Positions 56,957 through 64,000 of a stretch of DNA of 64,000 bases are shown here, in pieces. This DNA comes from Pseudomonas paraeruginosa PA7 (lineage in GTDB: Bacteria > Pseudomonadota > Gammaproteobacteria > Pseudomonadales > Pseudomonadaceae): the NCBI RefSeq assembly GCF_000017205.1, contig NC_009656.1, positions 3,414,001 through 3,478,000 of the forward strand. The letters are read 5' to 3'. Position 1 is the stretch's first letter, and each line of letters begins with the position of its first letter. The translations under genes were made by a program, and so were the position numbers. The notes beneath the pieces are model-generated. The model searched no databases. It saw only the letters and a program-made list of their open reading frames with translations, and was not told the DNA's origin.

Positions 56957-57465
56957 GCGCGCGGCCCTCCCCGCCCGTCGCGATCGAGCAGCGGCAAGGC
57001 GTCTTCCACGGCGTCGAGGATATTGCCGTAGGCGCCGCAGCGGCACAGGTTGCCGCTCATGCCCTCGCGGATCTCGGCCCGCGAGCGCGCCCGCCCCTCG
57101 CGCGCCAGGCCAAGGGCCGAACAGATCTGTCCGGGGGTGCAGTAGCCGCACTGGAAGGCATCGTGGCGGATGAACGCCTGTTGCAGGGGATGCAGGCGGT
57201 CGCCCTCGGCCAGGCCCTCGATGGTGGTCAGCGCGTCGCCGTCGCACATCACCGCCAGCGTCAGGCAGGCGTTGATCCGGCGACCGTTGCGCAGCACCGT
57301 GCAGGCGCCGCATTGGCCGTGGTCGCAGCCCTTCTTGCTGCCCACCAGGTCGAGCCGCTCGCGCAGCAGGTCGAGCAGCGTCAGCCACGGGGGTACTCTC
57401 AGCTCTCGGCGCTGGCCATTGATCAGCAGGCTGATCGGCAGGTCCGCCGGTTCCGGATTGGTCAT
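56953..57465 (-). CDS. 2Fe-2S subunit of xanthine/aldehyde oxidoreductase (PaoA-like)
   Basis: A 170-aa ferredoxin-type subunit with two 2Fe-2S clusters: plant-type CDHGQCGACTVLRNGRRINA (with a fourth Cys just after) and the C-terminal QCGYCTPGQICSAL plus GNLCRCGAYGNIL. Unlike E. coli PaoA there is no twin-arginine signal, so this complex should be cytoplasmic. It is the first gene of the operon. Confidence 0.92.
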   Translation of the reverse strand: MTNPEPADLPISLLINGQRRELRVPPWLTLLDLLRERLDLVGSKKGCDHGQCGACTVLRNGRRINACLTLAVMCDGDALTTIEGLAEGDRLHPLQQAFIRHDAFQCGYCTPGQICSALGLAREGRARSRAEIREGMSGNLCRCGAYGNILDAVEDALPLLDRDGRGGPRA

Positions 57466-57636
57466 GGTGCTAGCCTCGCGGTCGGTGCATCGGCGCGGCG
57501 GATGCCGCTTTTTCAGGTCCGACCGGGGGCCTGGAAGAGACGTTCAAAGTAAATGACTGCCATGGCCATGCGCGCCACGGCGAGCGGCTGCTCGACGCCT
57601 GCGCCGCCTACCGGCTGTCCGGGACCTGCGTCGCCC

Positions 57637-58932
57637 TCACTTGAACAGGCTCGACACCACCCGCGCGACGTGCTCGGCGCCCTTGCTGATCTCCTGCATG
57701 ATGCCGGCCACGGTGGCGATCTGGTTGTTGTTCTCCCGGGCGCTGGACTCGATGGTCTGCATGTTCTGGTTGATCTGCTGGGTCAGCTTGACGTTCTCGG
57801 TGACCACGTTCTTGATCTCCACCGTGGCCCCGCTGGTGCGCGCCGCCAGTTGCCGGACCTCGTCGGCGACCACCGCGAAGCCGCGGCCCATCTCGCCGGC
57901 GCGGGCCGCCTCGATGGCCGCGTTGAGGGCCAGCAGGTTGGTCTGCTCGGCGACGCCCTGGATGGTGGTGACGATGTTCTCGATATCCTTGGTCTGCAGG
58001 GTCAGCTGGGAAATCAGGCCGACAGCGGTATTGACCATCGACAGGGTCTGGGCCGACAGGGCGACGGACTGGTCGAGGGAGTCGATGCCGCGGGTGGAAA
58101 TCTGCGCGGTCTCTTCCGCGGTGGAGAACGACAGCTCGGCGGCGCGCCGTACTTCCTCGTTGCGATGGACCTGCTCGGTGACGTCGATAGCGAACTTGAC
58201 GATCTTGAACACCCGCCCCGTGCCGTCCTTCACCGGGTTGTAGGTGGCTTCGATATGTACCCGCTCGCCGGCGGCGGTGCGGCGCTCGAAATGCCCGCGG
58301 GAGAATTCGCCGTGGCGCAGCCGGGCCCAGAAATCCGGATGCTCGCGGTAGAACTCGTCGAAGCAGAGCATGCGATGGTGCTGGCCCTTGAGCGACTTGA
58401 GGCTGTAGCCGAAGAGACGCAGGAAGTTCTCGTTGGCGTCGAGTATCTCGCCGTCCGGGGTGAACTCGATCACCGCCATGGACTGGCGCATGGCGTCGTT
58501 GATCGCGTTGAGCAGGAGCAGCTCGGAGTGGTTGCGGGTCACGTCGGCGGCCATCTTCAGCACTTCGATGACCGCTCCCTGGGCATTCTTCACCGGGAAG
58601 TAGGTGGCTTCCAGCCAGACCGGCGAGCCGTCGCGCCGCAGTCGCTTGAACACGCCGCGCTGCGGCGTGCCTCCCGCCAGCTCCTTCCAGAAGCGCGCGT
58701 AGTCGGCGGAAGCCCGGTAGTCCTCCTCGCAGAAGATCCGGTGGTGCTTGCCGACCAGTTCGTCCGCCGTGTAGCCGACCACCGCGAGGAACAGCGGGTT
58801 GGCGGACAGCACCTGGCCCTCGGGAGTGAACCGGATGGTGGCGACGTTCTGCCCGATCGCCTCGAGTCGCCACGCCAGGTCTTCACCCTTGGCGGCGCTT
58901 TCCACCGCCCTGCTTTTTCTGCCGAAGAGCAT
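57637..58932 (-). CDS. mcpS: Soluble double-PAS chemoreceptor McpS
   Basis: A 431-aa methyl-accepting chemotaxis protein without membrane segments. Two PAS domains (about 20-135 and 140-260) are followed by a signalling domain with the hairpin tip [20 protein letters not shown] and [20 protein letters not shown]. It corresponds to PA1930/McpS, a soluble receptor that localises to the cell pole, and resembles BdlA. The start at 58932 has AAGGAG 10 bp upstream. The frame continues open for another 145 codons upstream, which belongs to a separate remnant. Confidence 0.9.
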   Translation of the reverse strand: MLFGRKSRAVESAAKGEDLAWRLEAIGQNVATIRFTPEGQVLSANPLFLAVVGYTADELVGKHHRIFCEEDYRASADYARFWKELAGGTPQRGVFKRLRRDGSPVWLEATYFPVKNAQGAVIEVLKMAADVTRNHSELLLLNAINDAMRQSMAVIEFTPDGEILDANENFLRLFGYSLKSLKGQHHRMLCFDEFYREHPDFWARLRHGEFSRGHFERRTAAGERVHIEATYNPVKDGTGRVFKIVKFAIDVTEQVHRNEEVRRAAELSFSTAEETAQISTRGIDSLDQSVALSAQTLSMVNTAVGLISQLTLQTKDIENIVTTIQGVAEQTNLLALNAAIEAARAGEMGRGFAVVADEVRQLAARTSGATVEIKNVVTENVKLTQQINQNMQTIESSARENNNQIATVAGIMQEISKGAEHVARVVSSLFK

Positions 58933-59497
58933 CGCGCACGACTCCTTGATGACGCCTGCCATCGCGAGGGAGTAGAGAGCCGGAGATAGTCGTCCTACCG
59001 CTAAACGCCAGTGTAGATCGGCGTCCGTCAACTTTCCTCGCGGTGCGCGGCACCGTCCGTCTCCCAGGCTCGCCGCAGTTCCGCCGGCGTGCCAGGCGGC
59101 GGGGTTCACTCCCGGTAGTCGCTCAACCTGCTCCAGGGCGCGGAAAAACGCGCGGCCTGCCGATACGTCCGCCAGCGCAACGCCGACGCGGTAGTTGCCC
59201 TGGGCGCTGTGGTACATCGGCAGGACCACGTCGCCGGAGTCCACGCGCAGGATCGCCAACTGGGCGTTCCGCCTGTGCAACTCCAGAACATCGGCGCGGG
59301 AGCATCCGCTCGCTTGCGCTTCGGCCGCAAGCGGGCGCGCCGCCTCATGTCGATCCGATGGAACCATCCGCCGAACAGGCGACCACAGCCTTCACAGGGC
59401 GTCGGCGCGGCAAGGTACGACGCCGAGAACCGGGCCAGCGCGCCGGACGCGGGCGTTGCGTACCGGCCTGCGAAACCGCGAAACCGAGGAGGAGCCC
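58933..59497. other. Gene-remnant region upstream of mcpS
   Basis: A 565-bp region with no intact gene but a promoter for mcpS and the ribosome binding site of the Rieske-FAD gene (AGGAGGAGCCC). Part of it (59090-59330, minus strand) looks like a decayed coding sequence, see the adjacent entry. A deletion or rearrangement boundary is likely here. Confidence 0.5.
59077..59330 (-). pseudogene. Decayed gene fragment, unidentified
   Basis: In the minus strand, a frame reads [20 protein letters not shown], then [20 protein letters not shown] and [18 protein letters not shown]. It has natural-looking amino-acid composition and secondary-structure rhythm, unlike ordinary GC-rich shadow frames. There is no good start site, and the sequence degenerates on the mcpS side. 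It vaguely recalls the C-terminal part of DUF2384/MbcA-type antitoxins, which is uncertain. Confidence 0.35.
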
Positions 59498-60973
59498 ATG
59501 AGCCAAGCATCCGCGAGCACCGGCTGCTGCTGGACCGCCAGTGTCCCGCCGGCAAGCTTTCCACGCCTGACCACGAACCATGATTGCGAGGTGGCAGTGA
59601 TCGGCGCCGGCATCGTCGGCCTCAGCACCGCCCTCGCCCTGCGCCGGGCCGGCAAGACGGTGACGGTACTGGAGGCGCTGGAGGTCGGCGAGCAGGTCAG
59701 CGGCCGCTCGACAGCGAAGATCAGTGCCCAGCATGGGCTGATCTATCACTACCTGATCGACACCTTCGGTCGCGAACTGGCCCAGGCCTATGCCGACGCC
59801 AACCGCGAGGCGCTGGAAACCATCGCCCGCTGGATCGGCGAGTACCGTATCGATTGCGACTACCAGCCGCAGTCGGCCTACGCCTATGCGAACACGCCGG
59901 AGGGCCTTGCGGCGCTTCGCCAAGAGGCCGAGGCCGCGCGTTCGCTGGGCTTCGACGCGCGGCTGCTGGAGCGCGCGCCGTTGCCGTTCGCCACCAGCGG
60001 CGCGCTGGAATTCCCCGGCCAGGCGCAATTCAACCCCGCGCGCTACCTGGTCGGCCTGGCCCGGGCGCTGGAGGCCGGCGGCGGGCAGGTCTACCGGCGG
60101 ACCCGCGCCACCGGCTTCGAGCACGACCGGCGCTGGCGGATCGCCTTCGACGGCGGCACGCTGGAGGCCGACCGGGTGGTACTGGCCACCCACCTCCCGG
60201 TAGAAACCCCGGTGGACTACGCCAGTCCGACGCAACCGCGCTGCCACGTGGCGATGGCCTTTCGCCTCGAGGAGCGGGCGCGGCTGCCGGGCATGTTCAT
60301 CGGCATCGACCCGCCCACGCATTCGATCCGCAGCGGCCGCGACGCCGAGGGGCCATTGCTGCTGGTGCTCGGCCCGCGCTTCAACACCGGCCAGGACGGC
60401 AACGTGGCGCGACGCTTCGTCGAACTGGAGGACTGGGCGCGTCGCCACCTGCCGGTGGCCGAGGCGGCCTGGCGCTGGTGCAACGAGGACTACGACACCC
60501 CGGACCGCATGCCCTACGTCGGCGAAGCGGACCCACGCAAGGCCCCGGGCCTCTACGTCGCCACCGGCTTCAACGCCTGGGGCATCAGCACCGGCACCGC
60601 CGCCGGGCTGGCCATCGCCGGGGAGATCGTCGGCGGCGAACGCCCCTGGGGCACGCTCTTCGCCCCGGACCGGCCGGCCGCGAAGGACTTCAACCAGGGC
60701 GGCAACAGCCAGTCGCGGATCGACGATCCGGCGCGCCTGGCCCCCGGTTCGGGCGGCGTGATCCGCCGTGGCGAGGAGCACCTGGCGGTGTGGCGCGACG
60801 ACGACGGGCAACTGCACGCGGTCGATGCGGCCTGCACGCACATGGGTTGCACGGTGACCTGGAACAACGCCGAGCGCACCTGGGACTGCCCCTGCCACGG
60901 CTCGATCTTCCGCGCCGACGGCGCGGTGCTGCACGGTCCGGCCCGCCAGCCGCTGCCCAAACGAACCCTCTAG
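59498..60973 (+). CDS. FAD-dependent oxidoreductase with C-terminal Rieske domain
   Basis: A 491-aa fusion. Residues 30-390 are a DAO-type FAD enzyme with the dinucleotide-binding start CEVAVIGAGIVGLSTALALR. Residues 400-491 form a Rieske 2Fe-2S domain with CTHMGC and CPCHGSIF as cluster ligands. Similar fusions occur in many bacteria; the substrate is unknown, glycine/sarcosine-oxidase-like oxidation being one option. The AGGAGG site fixes the start. It leads a possible three-gene cluster with an 81-bp gap to the next gene. Confidence 0.85.
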   Translation: MSQASASTGCCWTASVPPASFPRLTTNHDCEVAVIGAGIVGLSTALALRRAGKTVTVLEALEVGEQVSGRSTAKISAQHGLIYHYLIDTFGRELAQAYADANREALETIARWIGEYRIDCDYQPQSAYAYANTPEGLAALRQEAEAARSLGFDARLLERAPLPFATSGALEFPGQAQFNPARYLVGLARALEAGGGQVYRRTRATGFEHDRRWRIAFDGGTLEADRVVLATHLPVETPVDYASPTQPRCHVAMAFRLEERARLPGMFIGIDPPTHSIRSGRDAEGPLLLVLGPRFNTGQDGNVARRFVELEDWARRHLPVAEAAWRWCNEDYDTPDRMPYVGEADPRKAPGLYVATGFNAWGISTGTAAGLAIAGEIVGGERPWGTLFAPDRPAAKDFNQGGNSQSRIDDPARLAPGSGGVIRRGEEHLAVWRDDDGQLHAVDAACTHMGCTVTWNNAERTWDCPCHGSIFRADGAVLHGPARQPLPKRTL

Positions 60974-61054
60974 CCCGCGCGCAGGGAGGCGCAGAGGCGA
61001 AGCCTCGGCGCTGTCCGGCATGGATCGGCGCCGGCCACACCCCGGGAGGTAACC

Positions 61055-62398
61055 ATGCCCGCACCCGCACCTGCACACCGCGCCAACGAGGAGGCGCGCC
61101 TGGACGCGCTGCTGCGGCGGCACGCCGAACCGCTGCCGGCGCTGGACGACGAGTCGTTCGGCGCCGCCTTCGAGCGCTTCGCCGATGCCCGCGTGGTGCT
61201 GATCGGCGAAGCCAGCCACGGTACTTCGGAGTTCTACCGGGCGCGCGCCGCCATCACTCGTCGCCTGGTCGAGCGGCACGGCTTCGGCCTGGTCGCCATC
61301 GAGGGCGACTGGCCCGACGCCGCGCGCATCGACCGTCATGTCCGCGCGCTCGGCGACGACCGTGTGGATAGCGGCGACACGCCTTTCAGCCGCTTTCCCA
61401 GCTGGATGTGGCGCAACCACGAGGTGCTCGCGTTCGTCCGCTGGCTGCAACGCCACAACGCCGAGCGCCCCGCCGCCGCGCGCTGCGCCTTTCGCGGCCT
61501 GGACATCTATAGCCTGCGCGCCTCGATGGACGCCGTGCTGCGCTACCTGGACGCGCGCTACCCGGAACGCGCCGGCGAGGCGCGGCGACGCTACGCCTGC
61601 CTGACGCCCTGGCAGGACGATCCGGGCGCCTATGGCGCGCGGGTCGAGTGGGGCGGCGGTGACTCCTGCGAAAACGCCGTGGTCGAGCAGCTCGACGATC
61701 TGCTGCGGGCCCGCCTGGAGACCCTCGACCACGGCGAAGGACTCTTCGACGCGACCCAGAACGCCCGCGTGGTGCGCGCCGCCGAGCAGTACTACCGGTC
61801 GCTGTACCACGGCTCGGTGTCGTCCTGGAACCTGCGCGACAACCACATGTTCGACACGCTCAGGCAGTTGCTGCGCCAGCGTGGCCGCGACGCCAGGGCG
61901 GTGGTCTGGGCGCACAACTCGCATGTCGGCGACGCCTCGGCCACCGCCATGGGCTGGCGCGGCGAATTCAACCTCGGCCAGCTGGCGCGGATCGCCTGGG
62001 GCGACGAGGCGGTGCTGCTGGGCATGGGCAGCGACCATGGCGAAGTGGCGGCCGCCGATGACTGGGGCGGGCCGCTGCGGATCAAGCAGGTGCCGCCGGC
62101 GCGCGAGGACAGCTGGGAGCGACGCTTCCTCCAGGCCGGCCTGCCGGCCTCGCTTACCGACTGGCGCGGCGAGCGCCGCCGGACGCTGCGCGAAGCCCTC
62201 GCCCAGGCACGGCTGCAACGCGCCATCGGGGTGATCTACCGGCCGCAGAGCGAGCGCCTGAGCCACTACTACGAGGCGGTGCTGGCCGAGCAGTTCGACG
62301 CCTACCTGTGGTTCGAGCGCGGCACGCCGGTTACTCCGCTGGATCCGCTGGACGGCGGCACCGGCGCGGAAAGCGAAACCTACCCCTTCGGAGTCTGA
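61055..62398 (+). CDS. Erythromycin-esterase family protein
   Basis: A 447-aa protein of the EreA/succinoglycan-like hydrolase family. Blocks VLIGEASHGTSEFYRARAAI and VAIEGDWPDAARIDRHV near residue 50-90, and VVWAHNSHVGDASATAMG around residue 285 contain the conserved His and Glu residues. Most chromosomal members are not macrolide-resistance enzymes and their substrate is unknown. The stop is 1 bp from the start of the phosphoribosyltransferase gene. In Mycobacterium tuberculosis the two domains are fused in one protein (Rv2030c), so they likely work together. Confidence 0.88.
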   Translation: MPAPAPAHRANEEARLDALLRRHAEPLPALDDESFGAAFERFADARVVLIGEASHGTSEFYRARAAITRRLVERHGFGLVAIEGDWPDAARIDRHVRALGDDRVDSGDTPFSRFPSWMWRNHEVLAFVRWLQRHNAERPAAARCAFRGLDIYSLRASMDAVLRYLDARYPERAGEARRRYACLTPWQDDPGAYGARVEWGGGDSCENAVVEQLDDLLRARLETLDHGEGLFDATQNARVVRAAEQYYRSLYHGSVSSWNLRDNHMFDTLRQLLRQRGRDARAVVWAHNSHVGDASATAMGWRGEFNLGQLARIAWGDEAVLLGMGSDHGEVAAADDWGGPLRIKQVPPAREDSWERRFLQAGLPASLTDWRGERRRTLREALAQARLQRAIGVIYRPQSERLSHYYEAVLAEQFDAYLWFERGTPVTPLDPLDGGTGAESETYPFGV

Positions 62399-62399
62399 G

Positions 62400-63050
62400 A
62401 TGAGCTATCCACGCTTCGCCGACCGCCGCCACGCCGGCCGCGAGCTGGCCGCCCGGCTGCGCGGCCTGCGCTTGCCACGGCCGCTGGTGCTGGCCCTGCC
62501 GCGCGGCGGGGTGCCGGTCGCCTACGAGATCGCCCTGGTCCTGGCGGCGCCGCTGGACCTGCTGCTGGTGCGCAAGATCGGCGCGCCGGGCCATCCGGAG
62601 TTCGCCCTCGGCGCGGTGGTCGACGGTGCCGATCCACACTGGGTGGTGGACGAGCGCATGATGGAACTGTTCAAGCCGCCACCGGACTGGTTCCAGCACG
62701 AGCTCGCCGTGCAACTGCGCGAACTGGAGCGTCGCCGCGCACGCTACTGCCGGCAACGGCCGGCGCCGCGGATAGAGGGTCGCGACGTGCTGCTGGTGGA
62801 CGACGGCATGGCCACCGGCAGCAGCGCCCTCGCCGGCCTCCAGGCTCTGCGCCGGCAAGCCCCGCGCTCGCTGCGTCTGGCGCTGCCGGTGGCGTCGGCG
62901 GCGAGCGTGGTACGCCTGCGCCCGCTGCTGGACGAACTGGTCTGCCTGGACACGCCGGAGACCTTCCGCGCGGTGGGCGATCACTACCGGGACTTCCACC
63001 CGCTCGACGACGACGAAGTCATCGAGCTGCTCGCCGCCGTCCCGCATTGA
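62400..63050 (+). CDS. Phosphoribosyltransferase-domain protein
   Basis: A 216-aa type I PRTase-fold protein. The PRPP-binding loop is DVLLVDDGMATGSSALAGLQ, and LALPRGGVPVAYEIALVLAA is the N-terminal conserved loop. The gene begins 1 bp after the esterase gene stops, so translation is coupled. The base acceptor is unknown; stress-linked homologues are common next to or fused with erythromycin-esterase domains. Confidence 0.87.
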   Translation: MSYPRFADRRHAGRELAARLRGLRLPRPLVLALPRGGVPVAYEIALVLAAPLDLLLVRKIGAPGHPEFALGAVVDGADPHWVVDERMMELFKPPPDWFQHELAVQLRELERRRARYCRQRPAPRIEGRDVLLVDDGMATGSSALAGLQALRRQAPRSLRLALPVASAASVVRLRPLLDELVCLDTPETFRAVGDHYRDFHPLDDDEVIELLAAVPH

Positions 63051-63185
63051 CCCTGCGCGCCCCGATGCGCGTCTTTCCATCGATGCGAGGCGGACCGCCA
63101 GATGATCGACGACCGGCGGATCCGCGAACGCCGGGAGCGCGCCGGCCCCCGGCGGCGGCATCGAGTCCGCCGTCGCGCCGGCTCG

Positions 63186-63524
63186 TCACTGGGCCGCTGG
63201 CCGGTCGGCGCTCCCTCCGCTTTCCGGCACGTAGATCATCCGCCCGTCGGCCAGGCGGTAGGTCACCCCGGCGCGGCTGCCCTGCCCTTCGCCGATTTCG
63301 CCGCTGGCCTGGTAGCGCTTCAGTTCCTTGCCATCCTTGACCAGCATGCGCATGTCCGCCTCGCCGGGGTTCTCGACCACCACGACCTTGTCCTGGCTGA
63401 ACGGATTGAGCGGGTTGCGCACGATGACGATCAGGAGAATGCCGATCACCACCAGGAACAGGTCGATCAGGTTGACCATCGAGAGGATCGGGTCGTCCGC
63501 CTCGTCGTGTTCGAGGAAGCGCAT
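63186..63524 (-). CDS. DUF2149/ExbD-like membrane protein
   Basis: A 112-aa protein starting MRFLEHDEADDPILSMVNLI with one membrane segment (DLFLVVIGILLIVIVRNPLN) and a periplasmic tail (GVTYRLADGRMIYVPES). The single N-terminal membrane segment containing an Asp (NLIDLFLVV) is the pattern of ExbD/TolR proton-channel partners. Its start overlaps the stop of the MotA/TolQ/ExbB-like gene by 1 bp, so the two should form a complex. In PAO1 homologues lie beside a TonB receptor and a CobN-like gene. Confidence 0.85.
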   Translation of the reverse strand: MRFLEHDEADDPILSMVNLIDLFLVVIGILLIVIVRNPLNPFSQDKVVVVENPGEADMRMLVKDGKELKRYQASGEIGEGQGSRAGVTYRLADGRMIYVPESGGSADRPAAQ

Positions 63525-64000
63525 CAGCCGGCCTCCCGCGCGCGCTCGACGGCGCGCAGTTCCTGGAGCAGCCAGCGGCGACGCACGGTGAGGATGAAGA
63601 AGGTGACGCTGGCGGCGACCAGGGCCAGGATCACCGCGGAAAACGCCACCACCAGGTTCTCGCCGATACCTTGCGCATCGTTGCGGGTCAGCGCCAGCAG
63701 CGCCGGCCCCATCGGGATCATGGTCGCCACCAGGCCGAGCATCGGCGCGCTGCGCGAGGTGACCCGCAGCCACTCCAGGCGCTGCATGATCCACAGTTCG
63801 AGATCGTCGCTGTTGCCGCCGTGCAACGCCTGCCACGCCGCCAGGCGCGAACGGTAGCGCCCGCGATGGCGCTGCCAGGCTTCCACGGCGAAGCCGCCAA
63901 GGGCGACGAAGGCATAGGCCAGCGCGGCGAGGATCAACAGCAGCACCGGGACGAGGAACAGGCGGGTGAGTTCGTAGAGGCTGGTTTCCAGGCCATTCAT
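63524..64000 (-). CDS. MotA/TolQ/ExbB proton-channel family protein
   Basis: A 158-aa membrane protein with three hydrophobic segments: VPVLLLILAALAYAFVALGG, SAPMLGLVATMIPMGPALLA and LVVAFSAVILALVAASVTFF. The APMLGLVATMIPMGPAL block is the family signature. The ATG lies at the very last base of the window, and the N-terminal NGLETSLYELTRLF looks like a true start, so the gene is probably complete; an upstream extension cannot be excluded. It pairs with the DUF2149 protein to make a proton-driven motor, probably for TonB-dependent uptake. Confidence 0.8.
   Translation of the reverse strand: MNGLETSLYELTRLFLVPVLLLILAALAYAFVALGGFAVEAWQRHRGRYRSRLAAWQALHGGNSDDLELWIMQRLEWLRVTSRSAPMLGLVATMIPMGPALLALTRNDAQGIGENLVVAFSAVILALVAASVTFFILTVRRRWLLQELRAVERAREAG

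Noticed and set aside
59345-62266. 973-codon minus-strand frame opposite the Rieske-FAD and esterase genes
   Set aside because: Antisense shadow crossing two well-supported genes.

Overview
The window is high-GC chromosomal DNA from Pseudomonas aeruginosa or a very close relative. The gene content and order match, from memory, the PAO1 PA1994 to PA1924 neighbourhood read in reverse: quinoprotein ethanol oxidation, PQQ synthesis, nosP/nahK, braZ, azoR, uppP, ribose uptake and mcpS. No rRNA, tRNA or CRISPR was seen. PAO1 comparisons are from memory and were not checked against a database.

Region 1 (1-25.6 kb) is the ethanol-oxidation and PQQ locus. It holds the 3' end of a glycolipid-binding-like gene, an MFS transporter, the hybrid kinase ercS with ercA, the operon pqqA-B-C-D-E-H, exaC (aldehyde dehydrogenase), exaB (cytochrome c550) and the divergent exaA (PQQ ethanol dehydrogenase) with a pentapeptide-repeat protein. 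The response regulators eraR and erbR/agmR follow, then a DMT transporter, the hybrid kinase nahK (ercS'), nosP (FIST-domain NO sensor), a porin and pqqF. The kinase gene eraS, expected just upstream of eraR, is missing; only about 260 bp of possible remnant is left. Ethanol would be oxidised in the periplasm by ExaA, electrons passed to ExaB, and acetaldehyde oxidised in the cytoplasm by ExaC. PqqA-F/H supply the cofactor and the Erc/Era/Erb proteins control expression.

Region 2 (25.6-45.1 kb) is housekeeping and envelope: eptA, braZ, several small lipoproteins (one an I78-type inhibitor), a gene behind a clear sigma-54 promoter, a YbiT-type ABC-F ATPase, azoR with a divergent LysR regulator, a cold-shock/DUF1294 fusion, uppP, a PnuC plus nicotinamide-riboside-kinase pair, a 480-bp scar, and rbsBACRK.

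Region 3 (45.3-53.6 kb) is more unusual. It has a divergent pair (RimK-like ATP-grasp and GNAT/C39-peptidase fusion), two tiny translationally coupled ORFs, a RoxA-like dihaem cytochrome next to a membrane-anchored catalase-like protein, and then a low-GC insert carrying one unrecognised 416-aa ORF.

Region 4 (53.7-64 kb) holds a PaoABC-type molybdenum aldehyde/xanthine oxidoreductase operon, the soluble double-PAS chemoreceptor mcpS, a gene-remnant zone, a three-gene cluster (Rieske-FAD oxidoreductase, erythromycin-esterase family, phosphoribosyltransferase), and a DUF2149/ExbD-like plus MotA/TolQ/ExbB pair at the right edge.

Main leads: the loss of eraS beside an intact eraR; a family of CTACTAC(C/T)TTGGTA-like sites at regulatory points of the PQQ/ethanol genes; the small-ORF and ATP-grasp/GNAT-peptidase neighbourhood; and the low-GC orphan gene with its broken flanks.
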